From Stutzerimonas stutzeri (lineage in GTDB: Bacteria > Pseudomonadota > Gammaproteobacteria > Pseudomonadales > Pseudomonadaceae), in NCBI RefSeq assembly GCF_009789555.1, contig NZ_CP046902.1, forward strand, positions 732,001 to 796,000: DNA of 64,000 nt, given 5' to 3'. The position numbers were made by a program, and so were the translations under genes. Below the pieces are notes generated by a model. The model did not search any database. It was not told the origin of the DNA and saw nothing but the letters and a program-made list of their open reading frames with translations. Positions 44,551 through 52,650 of the stretch are shown one piece after another. Position 1 is the stretch's first letter. Every line of letters starts with the position of its first letter.

Positions 44551-45918
44551 CTATTTTCCGATGCAGAAGCTGGAGAAGATGCGGCCTAGCAGGTCATCGG
44601 AGCTGAAGGCCCCGGTGATTTCACCGAGCGCCTGCTGTGCCTGACGGAGATCTTCGGCGAGGAGTTCGCCGGCTCCGGCGAGCGTGAGCTGGGCATGGCC
44701 ATGATCCAGGTGTTCGGCCGCCTGCCGTAGGGCATCCAGATGCCTGCGGCGTGCACTGAATCCACTCTCCGCGGTCTGGTCATATCCCATGCAGCTTTTC
44801 AGGTGCTCACGAAGCGCCTCCAGACCATCCCCCGATCGCGCTGACAGGCTCAAGGTGGTGTAGCCGTCGGGATCGATCGAGATCGTGACGTGCTCGCCTG
44901 TCAGGTCGGCCTTGTTGCGAATGAGCGTGGTCTTGCTTCGGTCGGGCCTGACCGCGAGGAACTCCGGCCAGTCGGAGCTGCCGGCGTCGGTGGAGGCCGT
45001 GCTGGCGTCCACCACCAGCAAGATGCGATCGGCATCCTCGATCGCCTTGATTGCCCGCTCGACGCCGATACGCTCGACCTGATCGTCGGTGTCGCGCAAG
45101 CCTGCAGTGTCGATGACATGCAGGGGCATGCCGTCGATATGGATGTGTTCGCGCAGCACGTCGCGCGTAGTGCCGGCGATGTCCGTGACGATGGCGGCTT
45201 CGCGCCCGGCCAAGGCATTGAGCAGGCTGGATTTGCCGGCATTTGGGCGGCCGGCGATCACCACGTTCATCCCCTCACGCAGCAAGGCGCCCTGCCCGGC
45301 TTCGCGAATCACTTCGCCCAGGTCCTGTCTGACCGCTTGCAGCAAGGCCAACACGCGGCCGTCCGCCAGGAAGTCGATCTCTTCTTCGGGAAAATCGATC
45401 GCGGCTTCGACATAGATGCGAAGCTGGATCAGTGCCTCGGTCAGCTGATGAACACGGCGAGAGAATTCGCCCTGCAACGAACGAACGGCGTTGCGGGCGG
45501 CCTGGGCCGAACTTGCTTCGATCAGATCGGCAATCGCCTCGGCCTGTGCCAGATCCAGCTTGTCGTTGAGGAAGGCACGTTCGCTGAATTCCCCCGGTCG
45601 CGCCAGGCGTGCGCCGAGTTCAACGCAGCGGCGCAACAGCATATCCATCACCACGGGGCCGCCGTGGCCCTGCAATTCGAGCACATCTTCGCCGGTGAAC
45701 GAGTTCGGCCCCGGGAAGAACAGCATGATTCCCTCGTCGATGACCTCGCCGTCATCGGCATGGAACGGCCCGTAGTGAGCATGACGCGCCGCTGGCTCAC
45801 GCCCGCTGAGGGTAATGGCGACCGCTTTGGCTCGGGGCCCGGAAACCCGCACGACACCGATCCCGCCTCTTCCCGGAGCGGTGGCGACTGCGGCGATGGT
45901 CTCGCGATCTGGGCTCAT
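44551..45918 (-). CDS. mnmE: tRNA modification GTPase MnmE (TrmE)
   Basis: 455 residues from MSPDRETIAAVATAPGRG; a 14-codon upstream extension is rejected. The N-terminal domain binds a formyl-tetrahydrofolate type cofactor. The GTPase domain has G1 GRPNAGKSSLL, G2/G3 with DTAG, and the protein ends in the catalytic CIGK motif. It works with MnmG on U34 of tRNAs. Confidence 0.96.
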   Translation of the reverse strand: MSPDRETIAAVATAPGRGGIGVVRVSGPRAKAVAITLSGREPAARHAHYGPFHADDGEVIDEGIMLFFPGPNSFTGEDVLELQGHGGPVVMDMLLRRCVELGARLARPGEFSERAFLNDKLDLAQAEAIADLIEASSAQAARNAVRSLQGEFSRRVHQLTEALIQLRIYVEAAIDFPEEEIDFLADGRVLALLQAVRQDLGEVIREAGQGALLREGMNVVIAGRPNAGKSSLLNALAGREAAIVTDIAGTTRDVLREHIHIDGMPLHVIDTAGLRDTDDQVERIGVERAIKAIEDADRILLVVDASTASTDAGSSDWPEFLAVRPDRSKTTLIRNKADLTGEHVTISIDPDGYTTLSLSARSGDGLEALREHLKSCMGYDQTAESGFSARRRHLDALRQAAEHLDHGHAQLTLAGAGELLAEDLRQAQQALGEITGAFSSDDLLGRIFSSFCIGK

Positions 45919-45940
45919 GCGTCTTACCTCCAGGCGGATC

Positions 45941-45972
45941 AATAAAGCAAAACGCCCCAATCAAGGGGCGTT
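45941..45972 (-). terminator. terminator after yidC
   Basis: On the minus strand AACGCCCC, loop TTGATT, GGGGCGTT and then TTGCTTTATT. It lies between the yidC stop codon and the mnmE start, separating the two transcripts. Confidence 0.82.
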
Positions 45973-45988
45973 CTGTTCACTCGGCAGA

Positions 45989-47659
45989 TCAGGCGGCGCT
46001 CTGTTTCTCGATCTTGCGGGTAATGTACCACTGCTGTGCGATCGACAAGACGTTGTTGACCACCCAGTACAGCACCAGGCCAGCGGGGAACCAGAGGAAG
46101 AAGAAGGTGAAGATGACCGGCAGCAGCTTCATCACCTTGGCTTGCATCGGATCCGGCGGCGTCGGGTTGAGCTGCTGCTGGATGAACATGGTCACGCCCA
46201 TGATGATCGGCAGGATGAAGAACGGATCCTTGATCGACAGGTCGGTGATCCAGAACATCCACGGTGCCTGGCGCATTTCCACGCTTTCCAGCAACACCCA
46301 GTAGAGCGCGAGGAACACGGGCATCTGGACCAGGATCGGCAGGCAGCCTCCGAGCGGGTTGATCTTTTCCTTTTTGTACAGCTCCATCATCGCCTGGGAC
46401 ATCTTTTGGCGGTCATCGCCAAACTGTTCCTTGAGCGCCTGCATCTTTGGCGAAACCGCTCGCATGCGCGCCATCGATTTGTAGCTGGCAGCCGATAGCG
46501 GGAAGAACGCCAGCTTGATCACGATGGTCAGAACGATGATCGACCAGCCCCAGTTGCCCAGCAGCGCATGGATGTTCTGCAGCAACCAGAAAATCGGCTG
46601 CGCGATGAACCAAAGAATTCCGTAGTCGACCGTCAGACGCAGGCCGGGCGACAATTCTTCCAGTTCGTCCTGGCTTTTCGGGCCGGCATACAGGGTGGCG
46701 GTCGCCTCGCCCTGCGCACCCGGCGCGACGGTGATCGCCGGACCGGTAAAGCCGATGATGTAATTGCCCTGGCTGTCCTTGCGGGTCTGCACCTGATTGG
46801 TCTGATCCGGAGAGGGAATCCACGCCGTCACGAAATAGTGCTGCAACCAGGCGATCCAGCCGCCCTCGACGGTTTTCTTCAGGTTCTTGTCGTCCATGTC
46901 ACCCATGGACACCTTGGTATAGGGCTCGTCCTTGGTCCAGAGCGCAGCGCCCAGATACGTCGCGGTGCCCGTTGCCGTGCTCGACGAGGGATCGCCGCTG
47001 TCGTCGCGCTTGAGCTGGCCGAACATATAACCGGTCCACGGCTTGCCGCTCTGGTTGTCGATCAGGTAACTGACCGACATGTCGTAGTCGCCCCGGTCGA
47101 AAGTGAAACGCTTGATGTAGTTGACGCCGTTATCACTGTATTTCAGATCGACGACCAGCTGGTCCTGGCCCTCCGACAGTTGGTACTGCTGCTGCTCACT
47201 GCTGTACAGCGGCCGACCTGTCGCCTTGTCGGGACCGTCTCCAATCAAGCCGCTCTGGGCCTCATAGGTGCGCTCGCCACTGCGTTCGAACAGTTGGAAG
47301 GGAACGTCCGGTCGATCCTGGCGGCGCGGGAATTCAGGCAAGCGCAGGTCAACGATGTCGCCGCCGCGCGGGTCGATCGCGATGTCGAGCACGTCGGTGC
47401 GTACGCGGATCAGTTGCGAGCTTGCCTGCGTTTCGGGAAGTGCACTGGCCGGTTGTTCGCCGGCAACCGAAGGAATGTCTTGCTGTGCTCCATCGGCGGT
47501 GGCGGCAGGCGACGTATCGGGTAGCTGGGCGGCCGAAGGGTGTTGCTGAGTGGTCTCGGCAGGCAAGGCGGCTTGGCCGTAGTCCTGGTTCCATTGAAGG
47601 ACCATCAGGTAGGCAACGACTGCCAGGGCGACAAGCAGGATCGAGCGTTTGATATCCAT
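45989..47659 (-). CDS. yidC: membrane protein insertase YidC
   Basis: 556 residues: N-terminal membrane helix, a large periplasmic beta-supersandwich (about 60-340), then five membrane helices with the conserved region SAASYKSMARMRAVSPKM and the C-terminal segment FFFLWFPAGLVLYWVVNN. It inserts and folds inner-membrane proteins with or without SecYEG, including F0 subunit c. It stands in the usual rpmH-rnpA-yidD-yidC group. Confidence 0.97.
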   Translation of the reverse strand: MDIKRSILLVALAVVAYLMVLQWNQDYGQAALPAETTQQHPSAAQLPDTSPAATADGAQQDIPSVAGEQPASALPETQASSQLIRVRTDVLDIAIDPRGGDIVDLRLPEFPRRQDRPDVPFQLFERSGERTYEAQSGLIGDGPDKATGRPLYSSEQQQYQLSEGQDQLVVDLKYSDNGVNYIKRFTFDRGDYDMSVSYLIDNQSGKPWTGYMFGQLKRDDSGDPSSSTATGTATYLGAALWTKDEPYTKVSMGDMDDKNLKKTVEGGWIAWLQHYFVTAWIPSPDQTNQVQTRKDSQGNYIIGFTGPAITVAPGAQGEATATLYAGPKSQDELEELSPGLRLTVDYGILWFIAQPIFWLLQNIHALLGNWGWSIIVLTIVIKLAFFPLSAASYKSMARMRAVSPKMQALKEQFGDDRQKMSQAMMELYKKEKINPLGGCLPILVQMPVFLALYWVLLESVEMRQAPWMFWITDLSIKDPFFILPIIMGVTMFIQQQLNPTPPDPMQAKVMKLLPVIFTFFFLWFPAGLVLYWVVNNVLSIAQQWYITRKIEKQSAA

Positions 47660-47661
47660 GG

Positions 47662-47907
47662 TTACTCGGTCATCGAAGATGAATTGGAGGTGTGGTTGGA
47701 AGGCACGGGATCATAGCCGCCCGGATTCCATGGATGGCAACGGCCGAGCCTGCGCAGGCTCAGCCAGCCACCGCGCAGCAGGCCATGGTTTTCTATGGCC
47801 TCTTGTGCGTAGCAGGAGCAACTTGGGTAGAAACGACAGTGGCTTGCCATCATGGGACTGATGGCATACCGGTAGATCCGAATGGGGATCAGAGCCAGTT
47901 TACGCAT
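47662..47907 (-). CDS. yidD: membrane protein insertion efficiency factor YidD
   Basis: 81 residues, starting MRKLALIPIRIYRYAISPMM. The conserved Cys/Pro-rich core is CRFYPSCSCYAQEAIENHG. It overlaps the 3' end of rnpA by eight bases. YidD is a small amphipathic membrane-associated helper of YidC-dependent insertion. A longer upstream reading frame is inside rnpA and is not used. Confidence 0.93.
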   Translation of the reverse strand: MRKLALIPIRIYRYAISPMMASHCRFYPSCSCYAQEAIENHGLLRGGWLSLRRLGRCHPWNPGGYDPVPSNHTSNSSSMTE

Positions 47908-48295
47908 GGGCGGGTTTGCCCTGTTCCGGATCGCTGGCGTGCTGTGAAGGGGTGCGAGACAACCGCCTCCAGAGCTTGGCGAATTGCCGTGCCAGTTCTG
48001 GATTATCCAGATCAGCCAATCCTTTGCGCGCAATAACCACGATGTCCCACCCCGTCAGTTCCATCTGGTGGAGACGAAAGGTTTCACGCAGTTGCCGCTT
48101 GATGCGATTGCGCTCGACCGCGAGCTTGACGCTCTTCTTGCCGATCACCAGCCCGATACGGGGGTGTGGCAGTCCGTTCTCGCGCACCAGGATCAGAACA
48201 TTTCTGCCCGGCAACTTGCCGGAAGGGGAGTCGAAGACCGCTTTGAACTGGCGCGGGGTCAGCAGTCGCTTTTCCCGAGCGAAGTCTCGACTCAC
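47900..48295 (-). CDS. rnpA: ribonuclease P protein component
   Basis: 131 residues with GTG start (MSRDFAREKRLLTPRQFKAVF). The RNR-type signature is KLAVERNRIKRQLRE. It binds the RNase P RNA and helps cleave 5' leaders of precursor tRNAs. It starts 17 bp after rpmH, the classic pair. Confidence 0.94.
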   Translation of the reverse strand: MSRDFAREKRLLTPRQFKAVFDSPSGKLPGRNVLILVRENGLPHPRIGLVIGKKSVKLAVERNRIKRQLRETFRLHQMELTGWDIVVIARKGLADLDNPELARQFAKLWRRLSRTPSQHASDPEQGKPAHA

Positions 48296-48312
48296 TACCT
48301 GTTCCGACGTGT

Positions 48313-48447
48313 TCAGACCGCCAGGCGCTTACGACCTTTGGCGCGACGACGCGACAGTACGGCGCGGCCGTTCTTGGTGGCCATGCGAGCACGGAAACCG
48401 TGGGTACGAGCGCGCTTGAGGGTGCTGGGTTGGAAAGTGCGTTTCAT
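48313..48447 (-). CDS. rpmH: 50S ribosomal protein L34
   Basis: 44 residues, too short for many gene finders: begins MKRTFQPSTLKRARTHGFRA and ends RAKGRKRLAV, which is the standard L34 sequence. Highly basic. First gene of the rpmH-rnpA-yidD-yidC operon; its promoter is expected in the origin region to the right. Confidence 0.97.
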   Translation of the reverse strand: MKRTFQPSTLKRARTHGFRARMATKNGRAVLSRRRAKGRKRLAV

Positions 48448-48948
48448 GATGCGTTACCTGGTGATCCGTTGCGGGCCGGAATGGCCCCCTTTTAAGAGAC
48501 CGGCGATTGTAGAGAAGCTGCGCGGTGAGGTCAATTTCCAGCCAGCGATGAACAGAGAAAATAATAGATAAGAGAAAAGGTATTAAAGCTTTCTAGATAC
48601 AGTGCTTATAGATGGTAAACGAGGTTTCTGTGGATAACCCGCTGAAGCCCCCGACGTCCGGGCACTACGCCGATCCTGAACGTTCTGCGCAAACGGTGCG
48701 CCGGCGGTGGGAATGCGCTGGATGACCTGTGGATGATTTCTGAAGTTATCAACAGGCCGCGGTATCAGCAGGCTATGCACAGGCTTATCCGGAGCTCTCA
48801 TCCTCGGTTATCAACAGCCTTTATTCACGCGGCGGGTGACGGTCATTGCGCTATTTGACTTCGAATCGCCGGGCGCACTGTGGATAACCGCGTAGCCGAG
48901 GGCTACAATGGCTGCCGTTTAAATGCTCGACAGCGTCTAGGAGATTCC
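48448..48948. other. oriC: oriC region between rpmH and dnaA
   Basis: 501 bases without a gene. An AT-rich part (48551-48620) contains TAGATAAGAGAAAAG (48565-48579), shared with the region between mnmG and mnmE. DnaA boxes: TGTGGATAA (48629-48637, perfect), TGTGGATGA (48728), TTATCAACA (48746 and 48808) and TGTGGATAA (48879-48887, perfect). This matches the known Pseudomonas origin layout upstream of dnaA. It also carries the divergent dnaA and rpmH promoters. Confidence 0.85.
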
Positions 48949-50391
48949 GTGTCGGTGGAACTTTGGCAGCAGTGCGTTGACCTCTTGAGGGATGAACTGC
49001 CGGCCCAGCAATTCAACACGTGGATCCGTCCGCTGCAGGTCGAAGCCGAGGGAGAGGAGTTGCGTGTCTACGCGCCCAACCGGTTCGTGCTCGATTGGGT
49101 CAATGAAAAGTACCTGTCTCGATTGCTCGAGCTGCTGTCCGAGCGCGCGACTGGCTTGGCGCCCTCGCTGTCGTTGCTGATTGGCAGCAAGCGGACCGCT
49201 GCCGCGGCGCTTCCCTCGGCATCCATGGCGCGTGCCCAGCAACCCCAGCAGGCGGCGGTGCCTTTGTCGGTACCCTCTTCATCTGAACCCGTGGTTGCCG
49301 CAGAACCGGCAATCGCACCGCCGACGGTCCGGGCGGAACGCAACGTTCAGGTAGAAGGTGGGCTCAAGCACACCAGTTACCTCAACCGGACCTTTACCTT
49401 CGAGAATTTCGTCGAGGGCAAGTCGAACCAGCTTGCCCGTGCGGCCGCCTGGCAGGTTGCCGACAACCCCAAGCACGGCTACAACCCGCTGTTCCTGTAT
49501 GGCGGCGTTGGTCTCGGCAAGACCCACCTGATGCACGCGGTCGGCAATCATCTACTGAAGAAAAACCCCAACGCTAAAGTGGTCTATCTTCACTCCGAGC
49601 GTTTCGTCGCCGACATGGTCAAGGCGCTGCAACTCAACGCCATCAATGAATTCAAGCGTTTCTACCGTTCGGTGGATGCGCTGCTGATCGATGACATCCA
49701 GTTCTTTGCCAAGAAGGAACGGTCCCAGGAAGAGTTCTTCCACACCTTCAATGCGCTGCTTGAAGGTGGGCAACAGGTGATCCTGACGAGTGACCGCTAC
49801 CCGAAGGAGATCGACGGGCTGGAAGAAAGGTTGAAGTCGCGCTTTGGCTGGGGCCTGACCGTTGCGGTCGAGCCGCCGGAGCTCGAGACGCGTGTGGCGA
49901 TTCTCATGAAAAAGGCGGACCAGGCCAGTGTCGACCTGCCACATGACGCGGCGTTTTTCATTGCGCAACGGATTCGATCGAATGTCCGCGAACTTGAAGG
50001 CGCATTGAAGCGTGTGATCGCCCATGCCCATTTCATGGGCCGTGATATCACCATCGAACTGATCCGCGAGTCGCTCAAGGACCTGCTGGCCCTGCAAGAT
50101 AAGCTGGTGAGTGTCGATAATATCCAGCGGACCGTCGCCGAATACTACAAAATCAAGATATCCGATCTGCTATCGAAGCGACGTTCTCGCTCGGTGGCAA
50201 GACCGCGCCAGGTCGCGATGGCCTTGTCCAAGGAGTTGACCAATCACAGCCTGCCCGAGATCGGCGACGCGTTTGGTGGGCGTGATCACACGACGGTGCT
50301 GCATGCCTGTCGTAAAATCGCTGAACTTCGCGAATTGGATGCGGATATCCGCGAAGATTACAAAAATCTGCTGCGTACTTTGACAACTTAA
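48949..50391 (+). CDS. dnaA: chromosomal replication initiator DnaA
   Basis: 480 residues from GTG 48949 (AGGAG five bases upstream); an in-frame start 69 bases earlier gives an unlikely extension and is rejected. Domain I: MSVELWQQCVDLLRDELP; domain II is a variable Ala/Pro/Gln linker (about 90-150). The AAA+ domain has Walker A GGVGLGKTHLMH and Walker B LLIDDIQFF. Domain IV ends with GRDHTTVLHACRKI, the DnaA-box-binding signature. It binds the boxes upstream of its own gene and opens the origin. Confidence 0.98.
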   Translation: MSVELWQQCVDLLRDELPAQQFNTWIRPLQVEAEGEELRVYAPNRFVLDWVNEKYLSRLLELLSERATGLAPSLSLLIGSKRTAAAALPSASMARAQQPQQAAVPLSVPSSSEPVVAAEPAIAPPTVRAERNVQVEGGLKHTSYLNRTFTFENFVEGKSNQLARAAAWQVADNPKHGYNPLFLYGGVGLGKTHLMHAVGNHLLKKNPNAKVVYLHSERFVADMVKALQLNAINEFKRFYRSVDALLIDDIQFFAKKERSQEEFFHTFNALLEGGQQVILTSDRYPKEIDGLEERLKSRFGWGLTVAVEPPELETRVAILMKKADQASVDLPHDAAFFIAQRIRSNVRELEGALKRVIAHAHFMGRDITIELIRESLKDLLALQDKLVSVDNIQRTVAEYYKIKISDLLSKRRSRSVARPRQVAMALSKELTNHSLPEIGDAFGGRDHTTVLHACRKIAELRELDADIREDYKNLLRTLTT

Positions 50392-50427
50392 CAGACTGCG
50401 GCCAATTAATAGGCAAGGGACCAGACC

Positions 50428-51531
50428 ATGCATTTCACTATTCAGCGCGAAGCCCTGTTGAAACCTCTGCAGTTGGTGGCTGGCGTCGTCGAGCGACGCC
50501 AGACCTTGCCGGTGTTGTCCAACGTGTTGCTCGTTGTGCAGGATCATCAGCTTTCGCTTACCGGAACGGATCTGGAAGTCGAACTGGTGGGCCGTGTCGC
50601 ACTGGAAGATTCATTCGAACCCGGCGAGATCACGGTGCCGGCTAGAAAGCTGATGGACATCTGCAAGAGTCTGCAGCCTGATGCGCTGATCGACATACGT
50701 CTGGATGAGCAGAAAGTCGTGATCAAGTCGGGGCGCAGTCGCTTCACGCTCTCGACCTTGCCGGCCAATGATTTTCCCACTGTCGAAGAAGGCCCCGGCT
50801 CGCTGAATTTCAGCGTCAACCAGGGAAAGATGCGCCGCATGATCGAGCGCAGCAGCTTCGCAATGGCGCAGCAAGACGTTCGCTATTACCTGAACGGGAT
50901 GCTGATCGAAGTCTCGAGCGGCATGTTGCGCGCCGTTGCGACCGATGGTCACCGTCTGGCGATGTGTTCGATGCAGGCAGGTATCGAGCAGCCGGATCGC
51001 CATCAGGTGATCGTGCCGCGCAAGGGCATCCTTGAACTGGCACGTTTGCTGACCGACCAGGACGGAGAGGTCAGTATCGTGTTGGGCCAACATCATATTC
51101 GAGCCACGACGGGCGAGTTCACCTTTACGTCGAAACTCGTCGACGGCAAGTTTCCCGACTATGAGCGCGTTCTTCCTCGTGGAGGCGACAAGCTGGTCGT
51201 GGGCGAACGGCAGACGCTGCGTGAAGCGTTCAGCCGCACGGCGATTCTCTCCAATGAGAAATACCGTGGCATTCGCCTTCAACTCGAAAGCGGGCTGTTG
51301 AAAATCCAGGCGAACAACCCGGAGCAGGAAGAGGCGGAAGAAGAAGTTGCCGTCGACTACAACGGCGGTTCGCTCGAGATCGGATTCAACGTCAGCTATC
51401 TTCTCGACGTGCTGGGCGTCATGACCACGGACAAGGTTCGGTTGATCCTGTCGGATGCGAACAGCAGCGCGCTCGTGCAAGAGTTCGATAATGATGACTC
51501 GGCTTACGTCGTCATGCCGATGCGCCTGTAA
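50428..51531 (+). CDS. dnaN: DNA polymerase III beta subunit (sliding clamp)
   Basis: 367 residues; three similar subdomains that form the clamp as a dimer. Starts MHFTIQREALLKPLQLVAGV and ends SAYVVMPMRL, the conserved C-terminus. Gives processivity to polymerase III and is a docking site for repair proteins. It follows dnaA after 36 bp. Confidence 0.98.
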   Translation: MHFTIQREALLKPLQLVAGVVERRQTLPVLSNVLLVVQDHQLSLTGTDLEVELVGRVALEDSFEPGEITVPARKLMDICKSLQPDALIDIRLDEQKVVIKSGRSRFTLSTLPANDFPTVEEGPGSLNFSVNQGKMRRMIERSSFAMAQQDVRYYLNGMLIEVSSGMLRAVATDGHRLAMCSMQAGIEQPDRHQVIVPRKGILELARLLTDQDGEVSIVLGQHHIRATTGEFTFTSKLVDGKFPDYERVLPRGGDKLVVGERQTLREAFSRTAILSNEKYRGIRLQLESGLLKIQANNPEQEEAEEEVAVDYNGGSLEIGFNVSYLLDVLGVMTTDKVRLILSDANSSALVQEFDNDDSAYVVMPMRL

Positions 51532-51542
51532 TGTCCTGCTGA

Positions 51543-52646
51543 ATGTCCCTTAGCCGCATCTCCGTCACCGGCATCCGCAATTTGCAGCCGGTGACGCTGC
51601 ACCCCTCCCCTCGGATCAATATCCTCCACGGCGACAACGGCAGCGGAAAGACGAGCTTTCTCGAAGCCATCCATCTTCTCGGGATGGCGCGCTCGTTCCG
51701 TAGCACACGCCTGAACCCGGTCATCAGCCACGAACAGACCAGTTGCACCGTCTTCGGCCAGGTCGAGCTGGGCGATCAACAGGCCAGTGCCTTGGGAATC
51801 TCTCGTGATCGGGGGGGCGAGGTGCGTATCCGCATCAATGGGCAGAGCGTGCGCAGCGCTGCGGAATTGGCCGATGCCCTGCCGCTTCAGCTCATCAATC
51901 CGGACAGTTTCCGCTTGCTGGAAGGTGCACCCAAACTTCGCAGGCAGTTTCTCGACTGGGGCGTGTTCCACGTGGAACCTCGCTTTCTTCAGGCCTGGCA
52001 GCGGCTGCAGCAGGCGCTGCGGCAACGAAACTCCTGGCTGCGGCATGGTACACTGGACGCTGCTTCGCAGGCCGCCTGGAGCCGTGAGCTGAGTGCCGCG
52101 AGCGACGAAATCGATAGCTACCGGCGCGCCTATATCCAGGCGTTGAAACCCGTGTTCGAACGCACGCTGGCCGCGCTTCTGGAACTCGAAGGTTTTCAGT
52201 TGAGCTATTACCGCGGCTGGGACAAGGACCGTTCCCTCGCGGATGTGCTAGCGGCGTCGATCGAGCGCGACAGGTTGATGGGCCATACCCAGGCGGGGCC
52301 TCAACGGGCTGATCTTCGCTTACGGATCGCTAGCCACAACGCGGCGGAAACGCTGTCTCGCGGTCAGCAGAAGCTTGTTGTATGTGCGCTGCGCATCGCT
52401 CAGGGACATCTGGTCAGCGAGGCCAAGCGAGGCCAGTGTATCTATCTGGTCGATGACCTACCGTCCGAACTGGACGATCAGCACCGGCTTGCGCTGTGCC
52501 GGTTGCTGGAACAACTGAATTGCCAGGTTTTCATCACCTGTGTCGATTCGAATGTATTGCGAGAAGGCTGGCGTGACGATACGCCGGTCTCAATGTTTCA
52601 CGTGGAACATGGTGCGATAGCCCAGACCACGGCCCCTCGGGAGTGA
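51543..52646 (+). CDS. recF: DNA replication and repair protein RecF
   Basis: 367 residues, SMC-like ABC ATPase with Walker A HGDNGSGKTSFLEAI near the N-terminus, signature LSRGQQKLV and Walker B CIYLVDDLPSEL. RecFOR loads RecA on gapped DNA. The gene also contains two parS sites within its coding sequence. It starts 11 bp after dnaN. Confidence 0.97.
   Translation: MSLSRISVTGIRNLQPVTLHPSPRINILHGDNGSGKTSFLEAIHLLGMARSFRSTRLNPVISHEQTSCTVFGQVELGDQQASALGISRDRGGEVRIRINGQSVRSAAELADALPLQLINPDSFRLLEGAPKLRRQFLDWGVFHVEPRFLQAWQRLQQALRQRNSWLRHGTLDAASQAAWSRELSAASDEIDSYRRAYIQALKPVFERTLAALLELEGFQLSYYRGWDKDRSLADVLAASIERDRLMGHTQAGPQRADLRLRIASHNAAETLSRGQQKLVVCALRIAQGHLVSEAKRGQCIYLVDDLPSELDDQHRLALCRLLEQLNCQVFITCVDSNVLREGWRDDTPVSMFHVEHGAIAQTTAPRE
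51964..51979. other. parS: parS site 1 (inside recF)
   Basis: TGTTCCACGTGGAACC differs in only the last base from the perfect palindrome TGTTCCACGTGGAACA. ParB of Pseudomonas binds such sites clustered near oriC. It lies within the recF coding sequence. Confidence 0.88.
52594..52609. other. parS: parS site 2 (inside recF, 3' end)
   Basis: TGTTTCACGTGGAACA has one mismatch to the dyad, a half-site that matches the Bacillus-type parS and another that matches the Pseudomonas type. It encodes part of the RecF C-terminus MFHVEHG. Confidence 0.88.
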
Positions 52647-52650
52647 AGGC

